DNA from: a virus
IMG/VR virus record: IMGVR_UViG_3300033991_000321
Coordinates: 1 to 44,408 of that record
Length of the DNA: 44,408 nt
Direction: 5' to 3' (one strand)
The notes beneath the pieces are model-generated. The model saw only the letters and a list, made by a program, of their open reading frames with translations. It was not told where the DNA came from and did no database searches. A program made the position numbers and the translations under genes. Shown here piece after piece: positions 15,929-24,420 of this stretch (its first letter is position 1; each line of letters starts with the position of its first letter).

Positions 15929-16316
15929 GATTCTTCACCGACTTCTGGAATGTACGTTTAACAAACGCTCGGCGGCCTCCCAAAAGAAAACTGTTAACAA
16001 GCTTGCCTGCCGTTTTCCCATCAACAGAACTCTTAGAGATTATTAGTATGTTGAAAGTCCAAGAAACGGGGATAGCAGTGTAATCAATATCGAACAATCC
16101 GTCTGAATACTTGAAGCTGTTCTGCGCCAAGACAATATGCTTGCTCTTTTGACCTAGAACACCTATGAAGACCCCCCAACTTCGGACCGGCACATCAATA
16201 GCCATACCGCTTCCAGAGCTCTTACCGATACTTGCATCACACCAATCAACAGAAACCAAGTCTCCTGGAGCGAGCCCTTCAAGCTGCTTTCTCAAATTCC
16301 TACCCTGCAAAACCAA
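15921..16316 (-). CDS. Hypothetical late protein
   Basis: A 131-residue protein, apparently a small beta-barrel in its first two thirds (APGDLVSVDWCDASIG, RSWGVFIGVLGQKSKHIVLA) and ending in a basic tail (GGRRAFVKRTFQKSVKNHA). It overlaps the ends of both neighbours in the late operon. I do not recognise the family. A structural or host-recognition accessory role is inferred only from position. Confidence 0.65.
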   Translation of the reverse strand: MVLQGRNLRKQLEGLAPGDLVSVDWCDASIGKSSGSGMAIDVPVRSWGVFIGVLGQKSKHIVLAQNSFKYSDGLFDIDYTAIPVSWTFNILIISKSSVDGKTAGKLVNSFLLGGRRAFVKRTFQKSVKNHA

Positions 16317-19299
16317 CTCTCCTCTTCAATTTTTCCCAGAACATTTTCAACCGGGAAGAACGCTGTTTTACCTTCCCCAGGATCTCGATATTTCCGGTAC
16401 TATCGAGAAACATCAAAATCTTACCCCTCGGATTCAAGAACGCTAAGCCCTTGGGAAAACCGAGTTTTTCAGATTCCGTTATTCTGAACTTATTCTCGAA
16501 AATAATGTCGGTTGCGCTCCAATTTGCGCAGTTAACGCTATTCGTGACTATGCCACCGTTGAAAGTTATCTGGCCAGAATAAACGTTTGGACACCTTGCC
16601 TCATCCAGGACACCACTTGTTATGTTGCCTGCTGCGTGATTATGGCCTGCAGGAGTATATCGCCCGTTAGGGTTGACGTACATGGGGTCAAACCCTGCGC
16701 CTTGAGCTTCCAGTACATATCCAGAGGAGCCCTCCGGAAGCCGAGCCAAACCAAATCTTCCACTGGTAATCTTTGAAGCGGGTAGGCCTGGAATATCGTC
16801 AGCTGGAATGGTTGCGTACATTGGATCGAAGCCGACGCCGTAACCTCGAATATATTTCCCAGCATCACCTCGAGGCATGCGGGCCAACGGAAACTGTCCG
16901 CTTGTGATTATGGCCGCGTCGGCAAGGACGTTCTGTAGCACTCTTCCAGCCGTTACGATCAGCAAGTAGTCAGCGCCAGCATAGATTAACTGACTATAGA
17001 GATTATCGCAATGTACCTCACTCCACACATCTAGGTCAGTGCCGAGCTTGCATGTCACGCCAGCCTTAGGCACAAGATATCGCCAGCACTCTATGAATCC
17101 CGGGCCCAGCCGTTTGAACCACGCGTCAGCGCCAAACTGTACAATGCCATCATCAGAAAGCGTTACGAGTTTCGTGAACAAATTCTTAATCAGTTTGTCA
17201 GCTCCACCGATCTCAAGAATATTCGTCGCATTCGGCAGAAGCTTCTCTGCCTTAATCTCAAACGTATTTGCGCTCAATCTTTTAAGGTAAATATCAGGTG
17301 CAGAAGCGCCCCCGGCTCCGAATTGTAGAGACTCAAGATCCAGAAGGGCTTTAACATTCTCTTCAGCTGCAACTTTGAGTCTGAGACTATTGTACAAATA
17401 GCCATACATTGAATGCGTCTCTTTCCAGCGGAAAGTTTCAGACCCGAAGACGCCATGCTGATCATCGCTCGGATTGAACTGATGATCAACAGGAGTGGTT
17501 CCTGCCTTATCTTGCGTACGAAACTTTATTATCGCTGCCGAATCATCAAACGGTCCCAGAAACTTGGGAGAGATCCAACCGGTGATTTTGTCCCAGCCGC
17601 CCTCATCCTCGCTCGGCCATTGGGCTCCTGTATCGTCTCCGGTCTCGTGGCCACTGTGATGCGCACCCATGCCTCCGCCGTAATTAACGCTTGGAATGCC
17701 TTTCTTGCCGAGTTTCGTCCTTGCAAGCTTCTCAACCGTGACCGTCGTGGCCCTGAGCCCATATAGATAATCTGCAAGCTGCGGCGGAACCTTCCCAAGC
17801 TCATAAACTACTTCAAGAGTTTGGACCTTTAGGTCCACATGGTAGTCCATACTTTCGATGCGAAAATCCGAATCAACATTCTCATTTGGCAACTCAATGG
17901 GAATTTTGTCTCCTGCCAAGGATGGCGTAAGACCATAATCAATCACCGTACTACGGACCGTCAAGTATTCAGCAGGATCTTTGAAATAATCCAAGAGAGC
18001 CTTAGCCCGCAGATCGCACTCATTATCACTTACTAACTCTTCATCAGTCTCAGTAAGCTCGCGGAGGCCATATGCATTCTGACTCGCAACATCTTCACGG
18101 ACCGCTGCGTATCTTCGACCGCCAAAGTACAAGGCATCAATCCAGAAATAGCCCGAACCAACACCGCTAAACCAACAGTCGATCCGGACCTTCTTGATTT
18201 GGGTCCAGTCGAAGCCCGGATCAACAATCCAGTCGCCCTCGTTGGCAAGGCCGACTTTAAGATCTGTCTTGCGCCATTCGCCCGGTGCAATGTTAATGTG
18301 CTTCCAAGCCGCCTTATTTGCCGTGTCCCAGAGACTTACGTCGACGTCGCCCCTGAAAGCTTGCTGGAGAGCAGCAAAGAAGCTTAAAATCGGATAGAGA
18401 TTTGCATTGACTTCTTTGCCAGCATTCAGCGTGAAAACTCCGCCTTCATAGTAAGCCTGAACGCCATGAACCTTGATGCTTCCAGTGCCCTTCACTTTAT
18501 TCGTAGTATCAAAGGTTGGCGGTTCGCCGCCGATTGAACTCCAAGCGCCGTCTTCAGGTGTTACGCTTTCTGTCCAGGCATCCTTATCCAAAGGCATACT
18601 TTTGTCGGCGAGCCCGTAGATCATGATTTTGTTTCGGACCCTGTGAATGTCCTTGCGGTATTCACTGACTTCAATTTTATCGGTCAAATCGACAAGTGAG
18701 TTACGGCTATTCTTCTTGAAAAACTCGAATTTGCCATCTGGTGCCACGATGAAATCAAACCCGATGACACCGTCCTTGTCGCTGCTTTCAGCGATGTACT
18801 TCAAGATATCCCAAACAGGCGTGTCCTCGTACTCCAAACTTGTGTAAGTTGTATCAGTGTCCTGGATGAGCTCCGCGCTGTCTCGGGTATGGCTTAGGCC
18901 CACATAGTTATCGATCAAATCCTTGACGATCGCTTCGCCTTTCTGATTAGTGTACTTTTTGGTCACGACTCTACGGAAGAGCTTTTCTCCCCAACATCTT
19001 CCGGAAACAAGAATGTAATGCTCTAGAGGATCAGGAGATTGACAATTGATCTTTTCGACTCTGCATGTAATAATCTGCGGAACATTAGAGCCCCTGCCAA
19101 TGTCAATGTGTCCATCCATCCCAACGTTAATCGGAGTTGTGCCGCCAGGACTATACTTCTTGTCCCAGTTCTGCAGGACCAGCTCAAAGCTGCTAACTTC
19201 TTTAGTGCAACCCAAGTGAACCCTAAGATCGACAACGTCGCCTTGAGGCGGCGTCACCGCCCCGAAGACAATCGCACATTTGGGGATTTCGACACTCAA
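16300..19299 (-). CDS. Baseplate hub / tail fibre protein (Tal-like)
   Basis: A 999-residue protein. The N-terminal about 230 residues resemble the baseplate hub/tail-associated (gp27/Tal) fold. A jelly-roll-like insert that may bind sugar follows (roughly 240-400), and the hub resumes to about 500. The C-terminal half is fibre-like. It carries a degenerate repeat of the form ITSG-F-LAR-P-G with a G-GFDPMY ending, seen twice around 800-900, then a PAGHNHAAGNITSG motif typical of fibres. It probably forms the tail tip and contacts the host surface. It starts immediately after the short membrane-protein gene. Confidence 0.85.
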   Translation of the reverse strand: MSVEIPKCAIVFGAVTPPQGDVVDLRVHLGCTKEVSSFELVLQNWDKKYSPGGTTPINVGMDGHIDIGRGSNVPQIITCRVEKINCQSPDPLEHYILVSGRCWGEKLFRRVVTKKYTNQKGEAIVKDLIDNYVGLSHTRDSAELIQDTDTTYTSLEYEDTPVWDILKYIAESSDKDGVIGFDFIVAPDGKFEFFKKNSRNSLVDLTDKIEVSEYRKDIHRVRNKIMIYGLADKSMPLDKDAWTESVTPEDGAWSSIGGEPPTFDTTNKVKGTGSIKVHGVQAYYEGGVFTLNAGKEVNANLYPILSFFAALQQAFRGDVDVSLWDTANKAAWKHINIAPGEWRKTDLKVGLANEGDWIVDPGFDWTQIKKVRIDCWFSGVGSGYFWIDALYFGGRRYAAVREDVASQNAYGLRELTETDEELVSDNECDLRAKALLDYFKDPAEYLTVRSTVIDYGLTPSLAGDKIPIELPNENVDSDFRIESMDYHVDLKVQTLEVVYELGKVPPQLADYLYGLRATTVTVEKLARTKLGKKGIPSVNYGGGMGAHHSGHETGDDTGAQWPSEDEGGWDKITGWISPKFLGPFDDSAAIIKFRTQDKAGTTPVDHQFNPSDDQHGVFGSETFRWKETHSMYGYLYNSLRLKVAAEENVKALLDLESLQFGAGGASAPDIYLKRLSANTFEIKAEKLLPNATNILEIGGADKLIKNLFTKLVTLSDDGIVQFGADAWFKRLGPGFIECWRYLVPKAGVTCKLGTDLDVWSEVHCDNLYSQLIYAGADYLLIVTAGRVLQNVLADAAIITSGQFPLARMPRGDAGKYIRGYGVGFDPMYATIPADDIPGLPASKITSGRFGLARLPEGSSGYVLEAQGAGFDPMYVNPNGRYTPAGHNHAAGNITSGVLDEARCPNVYSGQITFNGGIVTNSVNCANWSATDIIFENKFRITESEKLGFPKGLAFLNPRGKILMFLDSTGNIEILGKVKQRSSRLKMFWEKLKRRVGFAG

Positions 19300-19655
19300 G
19301 CGAAAAGCACCGCCAAAACAGCCAAAATGGAGCCCATGATCCAGTACAGAAGCGGTAAGCCTAGAATCAACGGAAAGCCTCCCCAGTTAACCCAATCATC
19401 CTGCCGTGGCCATCTGCCCTCAAAAATAAACCAGCTCGCATCCTGGACCAGAGGCATCATAATTAAACCGAAGATCCAAGTTTCAAAGGTTACACTGAAA
19501 CTGACGACTGCGAAAAGCCCGAACATGCATAAATGATAGAGTTTGAAGTGCTTCAAAATCGCGTAGTCCATGTCAGCTTCGAAGAATACTCGATTCTCCA
19601 TGAAGCCATAGAGGACCGCGAAGATGAAAGCTCTCAAAATGTCAAGCATAATCAT
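19296..19655 (-). CDS. Membrane protein with three to four transmembrane segments
   Basis: From the ATG at 19655 the protein has 119 residues, nearly all hydrophobic segments with acidic loops. I prefer this start because GAGGAG (19664-19669) is eight bases upstream; an ATG at 19685 would place the operator repeats inside the gene. It lies between tape measure and hub genes. A role in DNA entry or lysis is possible; the family is not recognised. Confidence 0.65.
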   Translation of the reverse strand: MIMLDILRAFIFAVLYGFMENRVFFEADMDYAILKHFKLYHLCMFGLFAVVSFSVTFETWIFGLIMMPLVQDASWFIFEGRWPRQDDWVNWGGFPLILGLPLLYWIMGSILAVLAVLFA

Positions 19656-19669
19656 ATGTGAAACTCCTC

Positions 19670-19707
19670 TGTCAGGACATGACATGGAAAGATGTCATCA
19701 GATGACA
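19670..19707. promoter_or_regulatory. Two tandem palindromic operators
   Basis: The sequence TGTCA-N5-TGACA occurs twice, at 19670-19684 and 19693-19707, with eight bases between and 23 bp centre to centre. The first copy abuts the Shine-Dalgarno of the membrane-protein gene. An RHH gene ends 16 bases away. Both facts fit an operator bound by two cooperating dimers. Confidence 0.65.
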
Positions 19708-19722
19708 CGATACCAAGAGATA

Positions 19723-19869
19723 TCATGTGTGTAACTCTTCCTTCTCTCGCTCCCTGAGTCTCTGAAGGGCGTAGTTAGCGCCGTGCGATCGGTTGGCAAA
19801 TCGCTTTTTCTTGATCATTTCGTCAACCCAAGCCAGAAGATCAGGGTCAAGGCTCATGCTAGTCTTCAT
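19723..19869 (-). CDS. Ribbon-helix-helix DNA-binding protein in the tail module
   Basis: A 48-residue protein that fits the RHH pattern: strand (KTSMSLDPD), helix (LLAWVDEMIKKKRF), the turn ANRSHGAN, and helix (YALQRLREREKE). The ATG directly follows the TAA of the tape-measure gene. Two palindromic operators lie just downstream of its stop. It could repress the segment that follows it. Confidence 0.75.
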   Translation of the reverse strand: MKTSMSLDPDLLAWVDEMIKKKRFANRSHGANYALQRLREREKEELHT

Positions 19870-20790
19870 TTATTCGACCCCGCGCCGATACATGGCCTCT
19901 TCCCCGGCTCGCTGGATTCCGCGGGCTCTAGTGGGCGCTTCTTCAGCTGCAGCGTTGAACTCTTTTATGCCAGATGTAGCAGCGTTCATTTGTGAAGCGA
20001 AGTAAGCCATTGCAGCAGCCGCTCCAATGATTACTCCGATGCCTACCCCGGTTAGGGCGAGGAACGTCGCGTGCGAAATATTAAGGGCATTTTGAGCCGC
20101 CACACAAAGCCAGGTCGCAGCGGCTTTGATCTTATGTGCTATAGATGTCACGATACTTGCGCTCGCATTTGCCGTCTCAGCTGTTGTATTGATCGCGATC
20201 GACGCAGTCTGGCCAGTCGTGACTACAGTCATGTATGATTTCAAGCGAATCAGAGCAGAGATTACGGTGATAACACCTAGAACCGTTCTGGCCCATTTTG
20301 CGCTTTCCTTGTCAACCATGCCAAAATCTCCTGCCAACATGATGACTGCGGATCCGAGACTAGTTACAGCTGTGAAGGATCTTGCAACAGTAGTAAGGCT
20401 AATAGTTGTCGCAGCAGCCTCTTTCCCCAAAGTCGCAAACCCTCCTGCTGAAGCTTGAACATCCTCGCCCATGTTGATCGCGGCAACTCCCACTCCGCCG
20501 AACGTAACCTTGGCATCTTCAAAACTTGAAAGATCAAGCGGTGGAATGACAGGAACATCAACGGGACTGAAACTGAGACTTATCGGTGAACCTTCAACTT
20601 CAGCCTTAACTCGTGCAGCACCTTCTGCAATACGGTTGATCTCTGGAGTTACACAGTTTTCTGCCTGAATACTCATGCGTTGACTTGAGATTTGCGCAGC
20701 CATGGCTCCAGCATCAGCAGCAACCTTTTGAAACTCAGCGCTAGCCAAATTCTGAGCGATAATTGAAATGCCAAAACCACTGAAACTCAT
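19870..20790 (-). CDS. Short tail tape-measure-like protein
   Basis: A 306-residue alanine-rich protein with long hydrophobic helices in the second half (SAVIMLAGDF, VLGVITVISALI, LTGVGIGVIIGAAAAMAYFA), placed between the gp10-like and hub genes where a tape measure is expected. At about 0.15 nm per residue it would set a tail of roughly 45 nm, which is short. The hydrophobic segments fit a membrane-inserting role during DNA delivery. Confidence 0.75.
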   Translation of the reverse strand: MSFSGFGISIIAQNLASAEFQKVAADAGAMAAQISSQRMSIQAENCVTPEINRIAEGAARVKAEVEGSPISLSFSPVDVPVIPPLDLSSFEDAKVTFGGVGVAAINMGEDVQASAGGFATLGKEAAATTISLTTVARSFTAVTSLGSAVIMLAGDFGMVDKESAKWARTVLGVITVISALIRLKSYMTVVTTGQTASIAINTTAETANASASIVTSIAHKIKAAATWLCVAAQNALNISHATFLALTGVGIGVIIGAAAAMAYFASQMNAATSGIKEFNAAAEEAPTRARGIQRAGEEAMYRRGVE

Positions 20791-21158
20791 CGGAATCCTG
20801 CCTCCAATTTTGCTGCATCAATTGCTTCAGAAACGAGTTGCTCGAGCTCCGGGAGATGAGCCTGAATTGATGGCCATAAATAAGGTCTCGCACTAATGTA
20901 TCGTGTACCGACCTCAACAAACAGGGCGTACGTCGCCTCAGCTCCAATGTTGACAACCCAATCTCTGACAACGGCATAGATCGATCTCCTTAAGTGACCG
21001 GTTTTCACCGGGGCTCTCTGCATGGCTTCAGCTTTGACGTCAGCAGCCCAGCTGACAAGTTGCCTGTGCACATAAGCTTGCATTGAGTTCTGAAACGTCT
21101 GCATAGCTGCCTGAAATTCTCGAATACCTTTGACGTTACAGGAAACTTCAACGGCCAC
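20787..21158 (-). CDS. HK97 gp10-like tail completion protein
   Basis: With a GTG start at 21158 the protein has 123 residues. A TTG at 21188 would give 133 and overlap the frameshift extension more. It has the signature of the HK97-gp10-like family: an N-terminal VEVSCNVKGIREFQAAM, the central APVKTGHLRRSI, and a C-terminal ATYALFVEVGT followed by ARPYLWP. These proteins act at the head-tail connection or tail end. Its 3' end overlaps the tape-measure start by four bases. Confidence 0.85.
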   Translation of the reverse strand: MAVEVSCNVKGIREFQAAMQTFQNSMQAYVHRQLVSWAADVKAEAMQRAPVKTGHLRRSIYAVVRDWVVNIGAEATYALFVEVGTRYISARPYLWPSIQAHLPELEQLVSEAIDAAKLEAGFR

Positions 21159-21683
21159 GGACTTTTGCCTCACGCTTCGCCTTTTCAACTTCCTCTTCTG
21201 TCATTTTGTCTATCTGATTTAGGATCACTAGGAATTGCTCGACTGTTTTGGCTGGCTGCTTTCTGAGTTGGAGGACTGTCCATCCGAACTCTTTACAAAG
21301 CCGAAACTCTGAAAGAGTTGGGCACGGTTTTCCTCGCTTAATTGCTCTAACAAAAAACGTAGCTCCTCATGAGAAACAGCATTGAGCTTATTGACAATCT
21401 TTGAGAATGTCTCGCCAACCTCTATGGGAACTCCTTCTTCTTCACCGGTCAATTTCTCAAGGGTTATGGGTTTGTTCTCGGGCTGCTCCTTGAGACTGGC
21501 TAAAATCGTCTCAGCCTGAATTGCAACGAAATCACTGCTCTCAACTTGACCCGAAACCTTGCTATACTTAGTATGTTTCTGGATTATCCGGTTTCTTTTT
21601 GCCCAAGTGATCTCGCCGAACACGTAATGCCCAGCGTATTCTTTCCCGAATCTTTCGTCAACGTCTAAACTTTCACTTCTCAA
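21148..21683 (-). CDS. Tail assembly chaperone, long form by -1 frameshift (gpGT-like)
   Basis: The zero-frame protein ends at 21228. The -1 frame stays open across its last 80 or more bases and continues to a TGA at 21148. The extension reads EFGWTVLQLRKQPAK and then VEQFLVILNQIDKM, which is the style of T-type chaperone domains in long-tailed phages. A shift near 21291-21300, for example on GTA-AAG-AGT, would give about 178 residues. The site is not a canonical slippery heptamer. The long form should escort the tape measure. Confidence 0.65.
21228..21683 (-). CDS. Tail assembly chaperone, short form (gpG-like)
   Basis: A 151-residue acidic protein located between the tail tube and tape-measure genes. 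The N-terminal part (GHYVFGEITWAKRNRIIQ) and the helical middle fit tail chaperones; the end is a serine/glutamine-rich low-complexity tail. Such a tail commonly precedes a programmed shift into the T domain. It starts with TTG at 21683; tandem palindromes lie just upstream. Confidence 0.75.
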   Translation of the reverse strand: MRSESLDVDERFGKEYAGHYVFGEITWAKRNRIIQKHTKYSKVSGQVESSDFVAIQAETILASLKEQPENKPITLEKLTGEEEGVPIEVGETFSKIVNKLNAVSHEELRFLLEQLSEENRAQLFQSFGFVKSSDGQSSNSESSQPKQSSNS

Positions 21684-21705
21684 CCTTCACTCTCTCCATC
21701 ACTCC

Positions 21706-21740
21706 GTGCACTGAGTGCACCCACGATGCACTAAATGCAC
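21706..21740. promoter_or_regulatory. Tandem palindromes before the tail chaperone gene
   Basis: Two 15-base units, GTGCACTGAGTGCAC (21706-21720) and ATGCACTAAATGCAC (21726-21740), match at 12 of 15 positions and start exactly 20 bp apart. Each is a near palindrome around TGCACT. They sit between two late genes and one overlaps a stop codon. They may be a protein operator or form an RNA hairpin. Confidence 0.5.
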
Positions 21741-21889
21741 GACCGATCTCGCTTCTCAAGATTCGCTCTCTCCATGACAGCAAGTCGATTGACAGCAGCA
21801 GTCTCCAGGTCCTGCAGGACGATTTTCTTAAGAGAATCGGGGAGCTTTGAGAGCCGTCTTCCCAGATCTCCAAGAAGTTTGACCTGCAT
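21731..21889 (-). CDS. Small hypothetical late protein
   Basis: A 52-residue helical protein from the ATG at 21889 (MQVKLLGDLGRRLSKLPDSL, then KKIVLQDLETAAVNRLAVME). The start is one base past the TAA of the secreted beta-protein gene. The function is unknown; it may be a small tail-assembly helper given its place just before the chaperone. Confidence 0.65.
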   Translation of the reverse strand: MQVKLLGDLGRRLSKLPDSLKKIVLQDLETAAVNRLAVMERANLEKRDRSCI

Positions 21890-21890
21890 G

Positions 21891-22346
21891 TTATCCGCTT
21901 CCAACAACCCAGATCTCAAAGCTAAAGTTCGTGATTCCAGAGATTGACGCGCTTATGGTCAACGTGAAGTCCACGGGTAAGGTACTGTCTACCGGGATCT
22001 GACTGCCGTCATAACTCCAACCGAGCGTCATGAAATCTTTCGCATTTACCGGATTCCAATTATCTGCATACATGCTCATTATCACGGGAACGTTGCTCTC
22101 ATTCTTAATGTAAGCCGGAAAACTCTTGCTTTGCCCAGGCTCCATCATACCCCAATCTATACCCAGAAGCGGTACCGTGCACGCGGGATCTGAGTATACA
22201 TTCACGCCAACTGATTTGATAGTGACTACAGCCGTGATTTTGTAGGTCCACTGCAAAGCCGCATAAGTTGCTATGGATCCGACTAGAAGACCTCCGAGTA
22301 TACATAACGCGACAATGGCGCCAAGTTTTCTCCGTTCCAACTCCAT
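21891..22346 (-). CDS. Membrane-anchored or secreted beta-sandwich protein
   Basis: From the ATG at 22346, with GGTGG five bases upstream, the protein has 151 residues. One N-terminal hydrophobic segment (AIVALCILGGLLVGSIATYA) is followed by a beta-rich outer domain containing VGVNVYSDPACTVP, IDWGMMEPGQSKSF and ESNVPVIMSMYADNWNP. I have seen this pattern in exported archaeal proteins of unknown role, often with a short proline-asparagine-rich strand motif. In a virus it may sit in the host envelope or decorate the tail. Confidence 0.7.
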   Translation of the reverse strand: MELERRKLGAIVALCILGGLLVGSIATYAALQWTYKITAVVTIKSVGVNVYSDPACTVPLLGIDWGMMEPGQSKSFPAYIKNESNVPVIMSMYADNWNPVNAKDFMTLGWSYDGSQIPVDSTLPVDFTLTISASISGITNFSFEIWVVGSG

Positions 22347-22357
22347 CCTTACCACCT

Positions 22358-23218
22358 CTACGCGATCGCCAACGGGCCCTTAGACGTGAATGCAGCTTTG
22401 AGGTACAGCAGATCTTCCATTCGACTCGGAATGCCTACGTTATCCCACTTGCAAGCTGAGAGTGTAGCCTTCTTGGTGTCGCCCAAGCCAATTTCGAGAG
22501 CGAACTCGGTGTCTGCCAGAACTTCATCAGCTTCTTCTTTGTCTTCGAACTCGAAGGTTATCTCGCCACTTAGAACTCGGTGTCTAAAAGTCACATATTT
22601 CGCTAGATGACCATTTGTCGTACGTATCACGGGCACACGTTTGACGTTGTTTTCCACAATGAATTTCCATGCACTTACACGATCCAACGTCGCAGCTCCC
22701 TTTTTCACGTAGGTCTCGTTGAACGCAACCCCGCCAGTATGATCTGTATATGTTGCTCCTGCAATCTTCGCATTGGTAACGCTGACGTCTTGGCCTTCCA
22801 ACTCGAGAGCAGCTCTGACAACGTCTTCGATGCTGCATTCGACAGTGGCTTTGTTGATCCTCATGCCTTTCAAAAGTATGCTGATGATGTCTGTCGCTGA
22901 AGCGAAAACGCCTTTGTAGTAGATACATTGGACGCTGAGACTCTTGTCTTCATCGATCTTGCACCATTGCAGCAGATCGATTGGCGACGTCGACGGCAAC
23001 GGAAAGGCAACTTTACAAGCTACCTGTCTAAGACCCTTTTTGATAGCCTGGAGATCGTAACTTCCCGCCCCACGGAGTTTAATGTTCCCGGGATCTATGC
23101 CCGGGTCAATGGTATCCGCCGGAACACTTGTCATGCCAGGAGTGTCAGGCGTCGTGCCAAACACTGCTTCAGTCACGTAATAGAATCGCTGTTCCTCACT
23201 TCCATATGTCTCAACCAT
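22358..23218 (-). CDS. Major tail tube protein
   Basis: A 286-residue protein. Its N-terminus (YYVTEAVFGTTPDTPG) and the RGAGSYDLQAIKKGLRQ region fit tail tube proteins, and the length and position between terminator-like and chaperone genes agree. It has no contractile-sheath partner in the window, which argues for a siphovirus-like tail. AGGAGG lies 11 bases before the ATG, inside the small gene upstream. Confidence 0.82.
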   Translation of the reverse strand: MVETYGSEEQRFYYVTEAVFGTTPDTPGMTSVPADTIDPGIDPGNIKLRGAGSYDLQAIKKGLRQVACKVAFPLPSTSPIDLLQWCKIDEDKSLSVQCIYYKGVFASATDIISILLKGMRINKATVECSIEDVVRAALELEGQDVSVTNAKIAGATYTDHTGGVAFNETYVKKGAATLDRVSAWKFIVENNVKRVPVIRTTNGHLAKYVTFRHRVLSGEITFEFEDKEEADEVLADTEFALEIGLGDTKKATLSACKWDNVGIPSRMEDLLYLKAAFTSKGPLAIA

Positions 23219-23420
23219 CTTGGTTCTTTCCTCCTGTTTTTCTTATTTTTTGGATCACCATGAATGTGCGCGCGATTCTTCGGATTCTTTTCTGGGCAGT
23301 CCTAGAAACGTACAATTGAGGAGAAAGGAGAAGGCTTCGAAAAGTAACATTTCCAAAACCACCTTCCAGAGTTTTCTCGCGCGCGTCGACAGCGTCGACA
23401 ACGTCGACAAAAAGCGTCAA
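23211..23420 (-). CDS. Small basic hypothetical protein
   Basis: A 69-residue protein with a TTG start and AGGAG nine bases upstream. The N-terminus contains VDVVDAVDA, encoded by three 9-base repeats (23384-23410). The C-terminal half is basic (RTAQKRIRRIARTFMVIQKI). Its stop overlaps the tail tube ATG region and it carries that gene's Shine-Dalgarno, which supports it as a real gene. The function is unknown. Confidence 0.55.
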   Translation of the reverse strand: MTLFVDVVDAVDAREKTLEGGFGNVTFRSLLLSPQLYVSRTAQKRIRRIARTFMVIQKIRKTGGKNQDG

Positions 23421-23421
23421 G

Positions 23422-24420
23422 TTAGAACGCTCCTGAGATTGACTCGAAAAGCCACCCTTTCAACGTGAAGTCGGTTTGGAAAAGGTACGGCTTCACATCT
23501 GGGTTAACTGGAGCATGCCGGTATCCAACCACATCACAGAAAGCGAGCCCATTCACCTGAATTATGAGGTCAGCAAAATCGCAGTACAAGACTGCAGGAG
23601 TCACGCCGTTGCTTGGGTTCGTTGTCCTTGCAAGAAGCCAAATGTAGTCGTTCGCGTCGACAAAGTTGTCACAATCTTCGGAGATCGTGATAGTTATGGT
23701 TTCGTCTCCGCTGCCGGATCCTGTCTGGGCTTCTTCCCAAGCTACAGAAAAAGGATTCCAAATCTTGATCGTAACTCCATTGCCCCCCGGGGCAGTGCCG
23801 TAACCCTCGTAACTGAAAACAATCTTTTTTAAGACGTCTTCCCGAGCATCGATCTTGAAACGGAAAAGTATCAAGGCATACTCATTGTTCACATTATGAC
23901 TTTTCGAGTATCGATCATCGTCGCTGCGCCAGATCTTCGCGTACTCTAGCGCAGAAAGCTCGGCCCAACCAGCGGCTCCTGGGGAGAGTTCAGATCCTGC
24001 GCCGGCTTGAAATGCCTTGTGTGGATCTCCCTCGGGATGTCCGAGTCCCAGAAAGTTATAAGGCGCCTGATTTGGCAGATTCCGCCTTTCCCGAATGATC
24101 GTGTTAATCTTCACGATAAGTTTGTCCCGCATGACTTGCCCGGGATCAGCGTCCGGCGCGGACTTATCCGTCGTCCAAATCGTACTCTTGACAATTACGC
24201 TTCTGCGCCTAAGCCGACCGGCAAGCTCAAGCTTCTGATCCATGCTTTGTTCCAATGCAACTGTTATTTGCGCGTCATTCTCTTGCAGAAACTTTCGATC
24301 AAAAATTTGCGTAGTTACGGGAATCTTCGCGAAGCTTCCATTATCTTTCAGGACCGCTTGATTAGTGTACTGCCTCAGCAACCTCGCAACTGTCAGCACC
24401 GGATCCTCCACGACGCTCAT
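23422..24420 (-). CDS. Tail terminator-like protein with C-terminal beta-sandwich
   Basis: A 332-residue protein directly downstream of the head-closure gene, overlapping it in ATGA. The first 110 residues (VARLLRQYTNQAVL, then IPVTTQIFDRKF and RRRSVIVKSTIW) look like a tail terminator/completion domain. The remaining 200 residues look like a beta-sandwich that may bind carbohydrate or decorate the neck (SYEGYGTAPGGNGVTIKIWN). AGGAGG lies 11 bases before the ATG. The assignment is from position and fold impression. Confidence 0.65.
   Translation of the reverse strand: MSVVEDPVLTVARLLRQYTNQAVLKDNGSFAKIPVTTQIFDRKFLQENDAQITVALEQSMDQKLELAGRLRRRSVIVKSTIWTTDKSAPDADPGQVMRDKLIVKINTIIRERRNLPNQAPYNFLGLGHPEGDPHKAFQAGAGSELSPGAAGWAELSALEYAKIWRSDDDRYSKSHNVNNEYALILFRFKIDAREDVLKKIVFSYEGYGTAPGGNGVTIKIWNPFSVAWEEAQTGSGSGDETITITISEDCDNFVDANDYIWLLARTTNPSNGVTPAVLYCDFADLIIQVNGLAFCDVVGYRHAPVNPDVKPYLFQTDFTLKGWLFESISGAF

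Noticed and set aside
21673-21873. A 66-codon minus frame.
   Set aside because: It runs through the tandem palindromes and overlaps the better-supported 52-residue gene at 21731-21889; its sequence looks like an out-of-frame shadow.
23384-23410. Three direct repeats of CGTCGACAR.
   Set aside because: They encode VD-V/A repeats in the small gene at 23211-23420 and are probably coding drift, not a regulatory array.
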